DNA from: Ligustrum vulgare
Taxonomy: Eukaryota > Streptophyta > Magnoliopsida > Lamiales > Oleaceae
Direction of reading: 5' to 3'
NCBI GenBank assembly: GCA_963555705.1
Contig: OY743170.1
Span: 15,228,596-15,292,595 of the forward strand
DNA: 64,000 nt
How positions within the stretch are numbered: the first letter of the stretch is position 1; each line of letters opens with the position of its first letter. A program made the position numbers and the translations under genes. The notes under the pieces are model-generated. The model saw nothing but the letters and a program-made list of their open reading frames with translations, ran no database searches and was not told where the DNA came from. Positions 45,699-57,968 of this stretch are shown piece after piece.

Positions 45699-46787
45699 CC
45701 TAATAGGCGAGTAATACTTGTGCGGAAGGATGGAGCCATGGAGAGTGATAGTGAGGAAGAGGATTATAGCGATATTCCGGCGTTGGAGGAAGTATGTGAT
45801 GATGAGGATGTGTTATCCGGGGAGCATGGCGAGTTATTAGTGGCAAGGAGAGCTATTAGTGCTCAAATCAACACGGATGATTTGGAACAACAACGGGAGA
45901 ACATATTCCATACACGATGTCGCATTAATAACAAGGTATGTAGTATGATTATTGATGGTGGTAGTTGCACTAACGTCGCTAGTACTATACTTGTTGAAAA
46001 ATTAGGATTACCTTTGTTAAAACATCCTAAACCTTATAGGCTTCAATGGTTAAATGATAGTGGAGAAATTAAGGTGAATAGGAGGGTGTTGGTGAGTTTT
46101 TCTATTGGTAGCTATGTGGATGATGTTATGTGTGATGTGGTTCCTATGCATGTCGGACACATTTTGTTGGGTAGACCTTGGCAATATGATAGGAAGGTAA
46201 CGCATGATGGGTATAAAAATAGGTATAGCTTTACCAAAGGGGGGAAAACCATTACACTTGCACCATTGACACCGTCACAAGTGTATGAAGATCAAATAAA
46301 ATTGAAAAATGATGAAGAAAAAAGAGTGAAGGAAAACGAGAGAAAGAGAGTTGAGGCCACGACCTCAGAAAAAGGAGAGGAAAAGAGAGTTGGAGCCACG
46401 ACTCCAGAAAAAGGAGAGGCGAGAGAAAAAATGAGTGTTGGGGTACATACCTCAAAAAAAGGAGAGGGAGCGAAGAGTGCCAGAAAAGAAAGAAAAATGA
46501 GTTTCTATGCAAAAAGGAGTGAAATCAAGAAAGCATTCATGGAAGAACGGCCAATGGTCCTTCTGCTATACAAGGAATCATTCCTTGCATTTGATGAAAC
46601 TAACAAATCGCTCCCTAGTTTGGCTATTTCTCTCTTGCAGGAATTTGACGATATATTTCCCGATGACATACCTAGTGGGTTACCACCCATTCGAGGTATT
46701 GAACATCAAATTGATTTTGTACCTGGAGCAGTCATTCCGAACCGTCCCGCTTATCGAAGTAACCCCGAGGAGACGAAGGAGCTCTAA
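45699..46787 (+). pseudogene. gypsy protease and start of reverse transcriptase
   Basis: It runs in the same frame as gag. It contains the aspartic protease motif IIDGGSCTNVAS near 45950 and HILLGRPWQYD near 46160. Next is a repetitive, charged linker with three similar KGE(E/A) blocks (46330-46480), and then the pre-RT segment (FDDIFPDDIPSGLPPIRGIE, IDFVPGA). TAA at 46785-46787 interrupts the frame. The linker repeats are specific to this lineage as far as I can tell. Confidence 0.9.
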
Positions 46788-48155
46788 AGGCAAGTAGAGG
46801 ACTTGATGAGCAAAGGGTATATAAGGGAAAGTATGAGTCCATGTGCCGTCCCCGTGTTACTTGTGCCCAAAAAGGACGGGACTTGGAGAATGTGTGTCGA
46901 TTGTAGGGGCCATCAACAACATAACGGTAAAGTATCGTCATCCTATTCCTAGGTTAGATGATATGTTGGATGAATTGCATGGCTCTAGCATATTTAGTAA
47001 AATTGATCTTAGGAGTTGTTATCATCAAATTCGAATGAAAGAAGGAGATGAGTGAAAAACTGCTTTTAAAACTAAGTATGGCCTGTATGAATGGTTTGTA
47101 ATGCCTTTTGGACTTACTAATGCACCTAGCACATTTATGCGTTTAATGAATCATGTTTTACGTGCATTTATAGGTAAATTCGTTGTAGTTTACTTCGATG
47201 ATATCTTGATATATAGTAAAACTTCGAATGAGCATGTGGAGCATGTTAGGTGTGTGCTTGTGGTTTTAAGACAAGAGCAACTTTTTGCTAATTTTAAAAA
47301 GTGTGACTTTTGCATGGAAAAAGTTGTATTTCTTGGCTATGTGGTTAGTGCTAAAGGAATAGAAGTAGATGAAGAAAAAGTCAAAGCTATTAAAGAATGG
47401 TCAACACCTAAAAGTATAACTGAGATTAGGAGTTTTCATGGCTTGGCTAGTTTTTATAGGCGCTTTATTAAAATTTTTAGCACGATTGCCGCACCACTCA
47501 CAGAAATTGTCAAAAAAAGTGTAGGTTTTAAATAGGGAGTAGAATAGGAACATGCATTTGAAACAATCAAAAATATGTTGTGTAAAGCACCGGTTTTATC
47601 ACTTCCTAACTTTGACAAGGCTTTTGAGATTGAATGTGATGCCTCGGGGCTAGGCATTGGAGTTGTTTTAATGCAGGATCAAAGACCAATCGCCTATTTT
47701 AGTGAAAAACTAAAAGGGGCTGCACTTAATTACCCACATATGACAAGGAGTTATACTCACTTGTGCGCGCTTTGGAGACATGGCAACATTACTTGTGGCC
47801 ACGGGAGTTCGTGATACACACTGATCATGAATCCTTGAAGCATTTGAAGGGTCAAGCTAAGCTGAGTAAGAGACATGCAAGGTGGGTAGAATTCATCGAA
47901 ACATTTCCCTATGTCATCCGATACAAACAAGGTAAGAAAAATGTGGTGGCAGATGCATTGTCTCGAATGTATGTTCTTTTAAATTCTTTAAATTCTAAAT
48001 TACTTGGATTTGAATACATTAAGGACATGTACGCTAGTGATCTGGACTTTTCTAATATTTATGAATTATGTGATAAGGGGCTGTGGATAGGTTTTTTAAA
48101 CATGATGATTATTTATTTCGAGAAAATAAATTGTGTGTCCCTAGGTGTTCAATGA
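46788..48155 (+). pseudogene. gypsy reverse transcriptase and RNase H, multiply broken
   Basis: RT motifs are present: [52 protein letters not shown] and the catalytic [11 protein letters not shown] near 47186-47220. RNase H shows [16 protein letters not shown] and [10 protein letters not shown], ending [10 protein letters not shown]. Breaks: a one-base insertion near 46903, TGA near 47053, two TAGs at 47533-47550, a frame change near 47740 and another near 48110. It is not functional without help in trans. Confidence 0.92.
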
Positions 48156-49501
48156 GGGAGTTACTTGTGAGAGAGGCCCATAGTGGAGGTTTAATGGATC
48201 ATTTTGGGGTTAAAAAGACCATTGAAATCCTAAGTGAACATTTCTATTGGCCTAATATGAAGATAGATGTGGTTCGGGTTTGTAATAGATGCATTACTTG
48301 TAAGAAGGCTAAATCTAGGATTAAACCCCATGAATTATATATGCCTTTACCTGTACCTAGTGAACCTTGGGTCGATATCTCTATGGATTTTGTTTTGGGA
48401 CTACCTAGGACTAAGAAGGGAAGAGATTCAATTTTTGTGGTAGTAGATCGCTTTAGTAAAATGGCACATTTCATACCATGCCACAAAACTGATGATGCTA
48501 CTAACATAGCTGAAATTTTCTTTCGGGAAGTCGTACGCTTACATGGGGTTCCTAAAAGTATTGTCTCGGATAGGGATGTTAAATTCCTTAGTCATTTTTG
48601 GAGGGTCTTGTGGAACAAATTAGGTACAAAACTACTTTTCTCTACAACTTGTCACCCACATACCGATGGACAAACCGAGGTAGTAAATAGGACAATGATT
48701 CAATTGTTGCGCACGATAATCAATAAAAATCTGAAAAATTGGGAAGAGTGTTTACCATTTATTGAATTTACATATAATAGGGCTATACATTCTACTACTT
48801 CTTATTCACCATTTGAAATTATTTATGGTTTTAATCCGCTAACACCATTGGATTTAATTCCTTTACCTGTGAATGAACGTAGTAGTTTAGATAGAAAGAA
48901 AAAGGCTGAGATGATTAAAGCACTCCACGACAAGGTGAGATGGGCGATCGAAAAGAAAAATGAACATTATGCATCGCAGGCTAACAAAGGAAGAAAGGGC
49001 ATCATATTTGAACCCGGTGATTGGGTTTGGGTACATTTGAGAAAGGAGCGGTTTCCAGAACAACGCAAGTCAAAGTTACCACCGCGAGGAGATGGTCCAT
49101 TCCAAGTGATTGAAAGGATCAACAACAATGCCTATAAATTAGATCTTCCTGGTGAGTATAATGTTTCGGCTTCATTTAATGTTTCCGATCTATCTCCGTT
49201 TGATGCAGGTTCAGATTCGAGGTCGAATCCTTTCAAAGAGGGAGGGGATGATGTGATCCAGGCCACGGATACAAGCCCGCACAAAGATCCGTTGAAGATC
49301 GAAGGAGGAACGATGACTCGATTGCAAACAAAGAGGGCCAAGGAAGCAATGGACAAGTTAGTTCAAGAAACAATGGCCAAAACAATGTTCGTGTCATCAA
49401 AAGAAGCAATTTCCATGTTGGAAACTAGTCGAGACGACGAGTGGATCAACCTCATTCGAGCCGTCGAAGAAAATTGTGAAACTTCAATGTTACGGCCGTA
49501 A
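48156..49501 (+). pseudogene. gypsy integrase with C-terminal tail reaching into the 3' LTR
   Basis: Zinc-binding HHCC (REAHSGG, H, CNRCITC), then the catalytic core with [13 protein letters not shown] (first Asp), [15 protein letters not shown] (second Asp) and [10 protein letters not shown] (Glu). A GPF/Y-type module follows ([20 protein letters not shown]). No canonical chromodomain is seen. The frame crosses the polypurine tract and continues about 84 codons into the 3' LTR, ending TAA near 49501. This domain is uninterrupted, unlike RT. Confidence 0.93.
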
Positions 49502-50126
49502 CATATATTTACTCATGGTCGTAACCATCGCACTGCTTAAATTGATATTATAGGGAAAAAAAGATTACGGCCGTAATGGCTAAGGTTCACGGCCGTAATG
49601 GAGTAACTGTCTAAAACTGGAATTTGGACGATTTTGGACTTACGGCCGTAAGTCATATTGTCACGGCCGTAAGAGTGAATCAGAAACAAGGTTACGGCCG
49701 TAAGGAAATTAGTCACGGCCGTAAAATCGAATACGCGTGAATTTTAGGGTTTTGTTTATTTCCTTATTTTTAGGTAGTTGTTTCCTTGTTTAATTAGAAC
49801 TCTTAACCTAGATTTTGACCCTATTTATAGGGATGTAATTTTCATTATTCAACACACAACTTTGATATTATAATTGAGAGGCTATTTGCTTTCATATTCT
49901 TATTCTTCATTGAATAAAATCTGAACTTGCGAGTTAATCTTGTTTGTTCAAATCTTGGGTGAGATTTACTTTTATTGTGATCAAGAGGTCAGTATATCTA
50001 TTGATTGTGTTGGTTGCTTGGTTCAATCAATTTGAATCAATCTCTAAATCGTGGTTCTTGGCGTTCTTGGGTCGATTTCAATATTTTGTGGGTTGCGTAG
50101 CTACAATTGCTACGTGGTTTGCATCA
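49249..50126 (+). repeat. 3' LTR of the gypsy element
   Basis: Identical in structure to the 5' LTR, with the extra 22 bp near 49502-49523. The palindrome array lies at 49491-49724. It ends GCATCA, followed by AAACT. Confidence 0.95.
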
Positions 50127-50131
50127 AAACT

Positions 50132-50724
50132 TCTTCTCTCTAGTTTTCAACAGCTTCCTCCTTTCTCTTTTTCCCATTTTTATTTTTATTTTTTTTTTTG
50201 TGAAAGAAAGAGCTCAAACACAGCTAGTTCGATAGACGGTAAGCGTAGTGCAACATGAACTGACAATCGATTTTATCCTGGAAATCAAACACCGATCAAA
50301 ATCTTCTGCACCCTAGTGAGGTGGTGAATTTGATTTAAGAAAATTATGTAAACATGGGACTTCGATTTGGTTTGATTTACTTTGATTTTCTAATTATATA
50401 TCCAACGGTTGTGTGATAATGTATTGGATTCTTTTTATTTTTTGGCAAATCTATAGTATTCTAATGTAATTAATGACTTTTTTGGCTAAGTTGTAATCGA
50501 TTGTTGTTTGGCTAATTTGTAATCGATTCTTGTTTGGCTAGTTTCCGTAATAATATTTTTTTATAATGGTTTGTGCAAATATTTCCGTAAAAATAGGTTT
50601 GTATTCCATATTTGTCCATCCCAAATTATTTGCCACTTTCCTTATTGAAAATCTAGATACTGTTTAAGTTTTCTAATATGCTCTTTATTTAATATTCTTT
50701 GTTATCAAAAAATATAAAATAATA
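50132..50724. other. Stretch right of the gypsy element
   Basis: A CT-rich beginning (50132-50200) resembles a 5'-UTR, but no coding frame follows. The rest is AT-rich; TTGTTTGGCTA words are repeated at 50490-50540. Confidence 0.3.
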
Positions 50725-53700
50725 TGTTGTAAATATTATATTACATAGTGCATGGCATTTGTACCCCTTTAACCCTAGATATCATTACCTTATGTATCAT
50801 TGTTCTCCCTTATATATATGAGACTACAGTTCAGAATAAAACACAAGTTTATTGGCGTTTATATTCTTCTCTCTTTCTCTCTAATTTATAACTCGTTATC
50901 AGAACGAATCTCTGTCAAATTGAGTTAGAAAAAATTTCCCAAACTTTCATATCTCAAAATATTCATTAGAAGTTATCTGAATTATTCTGCCGCATGTTTA
51001 CATACTCAATTCTGCACATCAGTATACACATCATTTTGTTGATACCCAATTTACACTCAAGTCTCAATGCAACCAGTGAATTGAACGTGTCCTAATTTTT
51101 ATATATTGTCCTAGTACGTGTACCTTGTTGATATAACTTTCTTTATATTAAATGTTTTTTTATGCGTGTTTAATAAATATTATTAATCTTATTATTATTG
51201 TTGTTGTTGTAATTATTCATCCTGTTGTTAATCCTGAAGTAGCACAACATTATATTTAATATTCTAGAAAAATATTTGATTTGTTATTTTTGAAGAAGCA
51301 ATAACAAAACACAAAGTGCTTTCGAATTAGCATGTGTGTTTCAAATAATATATCATTTTGAGTTCATATTTATCCCTGAAGGCAAACATACTAATGTCAT
51401 AAGGATATTGATTAGTTTGAATACTTGAATGATATATGATTATATAATGTTTAATCATATTATTCGAAATTAAATAATTGAATTATATCTTACACTAAAC
51501 AAGAATCTCAATTTGATTTTATTATTTGATATGATCAGTTGGACTATCACAGATCAATAATGATGCGAAATAAAAATGGGTACTCAATAAAGAACAAGAA
51601 GATTTTTCAATTAAATCCTATATGATGTTCGTTCTCTTTCATGAAATTTTTTCATCACAACTAACTAAAATAAGGATTAAATTCCCTATATTTCTGAAAA
51701 TCAATTAGGGTAATAAATGGGGTCCCATCATCCTCCACGTTGATAATTTAAATATTATTTGTATCTAATATATTTGATTAATATACTAGATGATTGCATA
51801 GTGTTCGGAACCTGAAGTTTGCGAAATTATTGCTCAAATTTTAAATTGTGAGCATAAGTTTCAGATTATATAATCAAGAATATAAGTCTTGTAAATGGTA
51901 GTGGACATAAATCTGAACATTTTAATAAGTGTTAGTTGGTTTATCGATAAATGGTTTAACATTATTGCTTGTTAAATGTCGCCAATAAATTGAGAATAAT
52001 TACTTCCCATTTTTGTTTAAAGAATTCTATTACACAGCATGCCAACATCATAGTTCTCCTCATTATAATTGGCTTATGGTTAGAGCATAATTTTTCATCC
52101 AACTTTTTTTTAGTGCAGTATATGTAAAATTGACCAACTACAATGCACTAAAATGGAAAATAAAGAATGTTGATAATAAATACGTAGTTTGAACCCATAT
52201 CCTAAATGAGTGATATTTTATAAAGCTGAAAAAATGATTGTCAATATGATTGAACAATTCTCTCGACATTGGGGATCGAAAGAATTTGAAAATAATGTAC
52301 AAATGCAACAGTATCTAAATCCTCGCAAAAGATCACTCGAACCAGAAGTTCAAAAAATAGTTTATTTAGATGCAATTATTGATCAAAATGATCAATAATA
52401 TCTCACACACCAGATTCAAATGCTCCATCTCGAATTAACGTCCTAAAGGAGAATTGGTTAATATGATATTTGGTGGCATGCTTGAAGCGTAATGATATTT
52501 GATTCTAATCTCCAAATGAAAATGGAGATATTTGTAAAGATGGTCTCATTAAGGAGATATATACTAGTGTGGAAGTATATATATTAACATAATTAATTGT
52601 AAATCTCTTAAAGAGATTCAAATACTTGAAATATTAAAAATTGAGATTTCTGAAGTTATGTCATGGTAGGGGAAAGAAATCGAATTGAGCTTATAATTGC
52701 GTCGACACAATTTATAAAGCACTTGTGCAAAAGTAAACTGCGAAGCTGGATGCATCATAATAAAAGAAAATATGTCAAAGAAAATGACATAAAAATAGTT
52801 GACCAAAGTATGCATCGAGGTTAAATTGAACTCACTACAAAACCTGAAGTTTTGCGACCTGAAGTCTGAATACTTAAAAGTGTAAAGTCAGTAAAATACT
52901 TATAGATATTTGCATATGGAAAGCAAAATTGTATAGTCATAATACAAGACTTATTGCGCAACGAATATTTCAAAGATCTGGCATTGCATATTAAACGATA
53001 TGCCTCTATTTTATTTTCGTGACAATGCATAATAAGTGCCGATAAATACATGATTATTAGCAATGTAAATACTGAAAGATGATTGACTCTAATTACTTGC
53101 TTACGCTTTTTGATGTACCAATGAGTGGATATCAAACTGTCTAATCATCAACTCGATACGTTGAGAGTATTCTTTGAACTACCAATGAGTGAGATTAAAA
53201 AGAGTAATCAATACCTCGATACTTTAGGATTGTGATTAAATGATTAGAGAAAATCTATTTAAAATATAGGAATTGTTACCTATCTAAAGTTTCACGACTA
53301 AACTTGGTGGTAGCAATTTGAAAATTGCAATGTGAAATATGTACGATGCCTGAAGCATACTATATAATTCTTAAAATATTAAATATATCTAAAATATATA
53401 GTTCAAGTTTTTAAAAAACTTGTTTGATCAAAGTATACAGATACTTTGCGATATGAATATTTAATATGCCTTGAATATATTCAATTTGTAATGGAATGTG
53501 ATTGGTATTATAAAATTATATTACCTGAAGAATGATACAATGACTCTATATAACAAAGTGTTGAAACCGGGATGTACCATTATTTTGAATAATATTTGAA
53601 AATCGTGAAAGTTGATTTTTCAATATGTAAATTCATGGTTAATTATTAACCTGAAATAAATAAGTTAATTGATCGCTAAAGTGAATAAGTCACTTCCAGA

Positions 53701-54410
53701 TTTGAGACCTGCATTAAATGCATTGATTAATATTGATTATAAAACATGGCTAGATGCAACATGTTCAAATGACTAGAAATATGAAATAGTTCTTTAAGTT
53801 CAAATGAAGAACTGAATTTTTATTCGAAGAACAAATAATATGAGATATATGCCATTTATATATGCTTGGTGAACATATTCGATATTGTATCGATTAACAG
53901 TTGAAATAATTATATGCAATATCAATATAATTATAATGTTCCTATGAGGGGGAGCTAATATACACTACACTCTTTTTTCCTTAGCTGATATTTTGTCCCA
54001 CAGGGTTTTCTTAGCAAAGTTTTGAATAAGGTAATTGTTATGACATATTGATGAAGAATGACCAAAAATGCATATATGATACAAAAGATCAATATTTGTA
54101 TTTGCTATTATCATCATTGATAATTTAAATATGGTTGGATCTTTTCAAAAGCTTTCAAAGATACTTGAGAAATTGATAAACATGATAGATAAATCTCAAG
54201 TAATAATGAGGCATATTCTTTGTACAATGATATTATATGGAAAATATTTTTATGATTTATGATCATCATAACGTATAAGTCATATTCTCATATATCTATT
54301 GATATACTCTCCTATATATATCATTGTTCTCCCCTATATATATGAGACTCTGGTTCATAATAAAACACAAGTTTATTGACGTCTCTATTACTCCGCTCTC
54401 TAGTTTATAA
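50725..54410 (+). mobile_element. Decayed Ty1/copia-type retrotransposon
   Basis: The LTR-like ends 50725-50890 and about 54226-54410 share TATCATTGTTCTCC, TATATATGAGACT and AATAAAACACAAGTTTATTG. A polypurine tract GAGGGGGAGC lies at 53946-53955, followed by CACTCTTTTTTCCTTAGCTGAT, typical of a plant copia group. Inner coding is nearly lost; one gag-pol piece is at 52210-52398. Borders are approximate. Confidence 0.65.
52210..52398 (+). pseudogene. copia polyprotein fragment
   Basis: A frame reading YLNPRKRSLEPEVQKIVYLD matches the segment between integrase and reverse transcriptase in plant copia polyproteins (L-x-PRT...EVQKIIHLQ). It stops after 62 codons; degraded continuation is visible to about 52450. 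Confidence 0.6.
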
Positions 54411-54529
54411 TATAATCATATTTATTATATTATTTAATGTAAGAATATATTAGTAAAATGTAAGAAAAATTTATATTTCCGATTACATAAATTACATTTT
54501 CTTAATCTATGTAAAAAAGAAACAAACTT

Positions 54530-54691
54530 ATTTTCACGGGGCGAAGAGAGTAATAAATGGAGATGCAAATGAGGATTTTGACAACCCGCCCCGTCCCCGT
54601 TTATATGGGAATGTAACGGGACTGGGATGATAAGTCTCCGACGGAAAGGGGAACGACATCCCTCACCAAACATGCCTCGTTGCCATCCATA
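54530..54691 (-). mobile_element. Fragment of the GATGACAAYG hAT family (minus strand)
   Basis: On the minus strand it begins TATGGATGGCAACGAGG (54691), followed by CCCGTTACATTCCC and ACGGGGACGGGGCGGG, matching the left end at 18508. No opposite end was found. Confidence 0.6.
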
Positions 54692-55844
54692 CAAATCCAA
54701 CCATTTATTCAAGTCTAAGGTTATGTTTGGATTTCAATTTTTTTTTTTTAATAAATAAATAAGTTTTAGTTTTATTCTTCGTTTGGTAAACTATTTATAA
54801 ATAAGTTTATAAACAATATATTTTCTTAAATCACTTTTTAACCACACAAATTTTTCTAAATCAATTTTTAATTATATATTTTACCTCGAAAACATCACAT
54901 CATCTGTTTATAAACAATTTATTTATTTATTTATTTATTTTTATATATCAAATTGAGTTTTAATCACATTTCCTAAAAGCACAAGTTTACCCAAATAGAG
55001 GCTAACTTGATCTAACCAAACAACTGCACTATTAAGTCCTTATATTTAATTTAGCTACATCGATTTTATTTTTTTTATTATTATTTTTTTTTAAATAATT
55101 TTTTTGATGAAAATTAATAAAATTGTGTTTGGCACATATCATTATCAACGAGCATTTATGTCGCTCTATTCGATCTCGAAAATTTGGATGAGTTATTTGA
55201 TGATGATTTCGTTAAAAGAAAAATGATTCATTATGAACGAATCATTAGATGCTTATTAATGAAATTAGTGATTTTAACTGTAAATGAATTTATTGATGTT
55301 AACGCAATTTAAGGAGAATGATGTGGTATATCTAATTAAGCAACATAGTAATCTTCATTATAAATTAATATAACGATCTTAACACAATATAAGGAGAACA
55401 ATGTGGTCAGTGGTATATAATCGATAAGATTAATTTAGTGCTCCTATTTGTTAATCTCCTATTTGTTAATAAATAGTCTAATCACGTTAAGTCTTAGAAT
55501 TTGAATGCGATGAAACCAATAACAGCAGTGGCTGGCTGTAAATCTAAAACTTTAGGGTTTGCCTGACTCTTGAGAAGTTAAAATGAGTTTTGAAAACTTT
55601 GCGTTTGGGGCATCATTAAATTGATTATAATTGATTGTTTGTGTCTTTTACGTAAAATGCGTAGTTAAAAATTGAAGAGAAAAATCATGTGCTGTTAAAA
55701 AGTGGTTTGAAAAATTGTACAGTTTAAATTTTGGTTTAAACCACAGTTGCCTAACAGAGGCTTAAGTGAAACAAGTTAAAAACATCTCTTTTCAAGATGC
55801 GCGTTTATACATTTTCAATATTCGTTGAAAGTGTTTGATATATC
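54692..55844. other. AT-rich stretch, MITE-like but unresolved
   Basis: Phrases such as GTTTGGTAAACTATTTATAAA (54780) and GTTTAAACCACAGTTGCCTAACAGAGG (55735) resemble small plant transposon ends, but I could not pair them. No gene. Confidence 0.3.
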
Positions 55845-56227
55845 CAGTGTTTAGAAAATCGGACCGGACTGGCCGGTTCGACCGGGAACCGGCCGGAAAA
55901 TCGGTCCGATTCATCCCAAAAACCGGCCAGTAAAAAACTGGTAACCGGTTTAACCGGGAAACCAGTTGAAAATCGGGAAAAAACCGGTCAGTTCAACCGG
56001 TTTTCGTTTTTTTATTTTAATTTTTTTGTTGTTTTAAGCTATTTTTGTGTATAATTTTATTTTCTAAATGAGTAAATATTAGCTTATTTGTAAATTAACT
56101 TGTTTTTTAGAATTTTTGTGATTTTTTAATAATTTTTTATATTTTAATTGAAATCGGTTGGACCCAGTTTGACCTTTGACTCGTTGCCTTTTCCGGTTTG
56201 AACTGATTTCCGATTTTCTAAACATTG
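55845..56227. mobile_element. hAT MITE rich in AACCGG, perfect TSD
   Basis: The ends CAGTGTTTAGAAAATCGGA and inverted CAATGTTTAGAAAATCGGA are flanked by GATATATC on both sides (55837-55844 and 56228-56235). The first 150 bp repeat ACCGG(T/C) words. No coding sequence. Confidence 0.95.
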
Positions 56228-56235
56228 GATATATC

Positions 56236-56546
56236 TACAATGTAGTTCTCTAAACATACTTCAAGAATATGAAATTGGTCCACAAGTTCGACCTACAAAT
56301 CATTGTTGGTGAATTTTTAAAGTTAGCTCATATCGGAAGTTTTGAAAAATCCTATGTTCCAGTGATCTACTTTGACGGGCTATAACTTCTTCTCAGGTTG
56401 ATCATTTTTCGCATGGTAAATTGCTTGAAAAACTAGGCCATAAGTGCTTTAAAATGGTACCAAGGGTGTCATGCCTACACTTTGTTTGATATCCCAAAAT
56501 AATACTTGGACTTGATAGACAAAATAGAATTCTTCAAAATGGGAAG
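56236..56546. other. Short stretch between MITE and LTR element
   Basis: It is of more balanced composition than the surroundings, with no recognised frame. It may belong to the locus that continues at 62917, since an LTR element separates them. Confidence 0.3.
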
Positions 56547-57968
56547 TGTTGGGTTTTTTTATACCCAATAAATTCGCACGATGATATAAATATGGTTGTG
56601 AAATTATATTGACATCAAATCAAATAGCTCGGCTGATAATTGCTCGGGGGCCATTGGAAGCAACTTCGTAGCCCATCTGAAAGGTCCAATGTGGTGTTGT
56701 GTTGTGTTTAGTCTTTGGACTTGTTGGCCTGTTTGGGTTTGGGTTTTGATGAGTGGCCCATGTATTTTTATCCTAGCTCAACTATGGTTATATATTCTTA
56801 CATCTTCTCAGTGTGTCAGATTAGAGTTTTGAAATGTAGTAGAGGTTGGAAAAGTTGCAGCCATTGTGGAGCCTTCTTTTTAGTCTTCATGGTTGTCTTC
56901 TTCACTCCATCTCTCTTTACAATATAGTGTACATCTCCCTAGGTTGGAGCAACCAAGGTAGAGGTTTATTGGGTTGATTTCAGAAGTTTAGTATTCGTTT
57001 GAAAGTGTAATTGAGCATGATTTCGGTGTATCGAATATCCAACATTTTCAACATGGTATCAAAGATTAGTTGGTCACGATTTTGGTCGAAAACAATTGCA
57101 AAAACGAGCAGAAACTGAGTTGGAGAACCGAAAGAATTGCAATCGAAAATGGACAGTGAAGAAATGCAATTTTTTGGACTTGTAAATGTGGTTTCGTGAC
57201 AAACCAGAAAGGTACAAACATACTGGAGGACATATTCATGCTCCTGGTAATGAGACAAAACTGGAGAGGTAGCACGTGGATGGTAACGCATTGTCAGTGT
57301 GGTGGCGCATGAAGCCCAATTCACCTTTTCTTCATTAGGCGTATGTGCATACAAAAACATTTGTTCAATTGTCCCAATTCAATTTTTAGCTTCAATCGAA
57401 TCTTAAGCATCTTCGAATATCGGGCGTTTCAAGCATCGAAATCTTTTTGAAATCGCTCCACCATCGCTAGAAATTTGAATTGACTGAATTTCACCATTAT
57501 AATTTATCAATTGTTCAATTTGATGAGTTTGATGTCGTACCAATTTAGCTAAAATATTCATGAAATTAGTTGATTTTGCGGGTTGAGTTGAACTCATATG
57601 AGACATGACTATTAACCTTTATATATGATATCATAAAATTAGTTCCCTTAAGACAAAATGTAAAAATCAAAATTTAATAATAAATTGCTAGATGTATCAA
57701 TACATTTACTTAATGTATAGATACATATAAGGAAGCATAAACTTTTCATTGTTTCAATGTACCGATACATATAAGCAATGCATCAATACATGATCGCGAA
57801 TATATAGGGTTTCAGCAGTCATTTCTTTCATTCTTATGCTTCTAATTCAAATTTCTCTCCTCCAAAAAGTTTCTAATTCACTCCAACCTTTAATTTCTTT
57901 ATTTCCTACTCAAAATTTCACAAAATGGGAAGGATTTGACAACTTTCCACCCGTAGGTTTGATTCTAC

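Larger units (their letters stand above)
43242..50126 (+). mobile_element. Ty3/gypsy LTR retrotransposon, recent, perfect TSD
   Basis: The element is flanked by AAACT (43237-43241 and 50127-50131). LTRs are 43242-44097 and 49249-50126, starting TGATGTGATCC and ending GCATCA. They differ by roughly 17 substitutions by hand count, plus a 22-bp indel, about 2%. The primer-binding site TGGTATCAGAGCT starts at 44100 (initiator tRNA-Met). A polypurine tract GAGGGAGGGGA ends at 49248. Domain order is gag, protease, reverse transcriptase, RNase H, integrase: gypsy order. The LTRs are nearly intact but pol is broken. Confidence 0.97.

Noticed and set aside
46252..46512. Phe/Ser-rich minus-strand frame
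   Set aside because: It is the antisense of the charged linker between protease and RT in the gypsy element.
57403..57606. Minus-strand 67-codon frame
   Set aside because: It lies inside the LTR element interior, shows no motif and has no splice signals.
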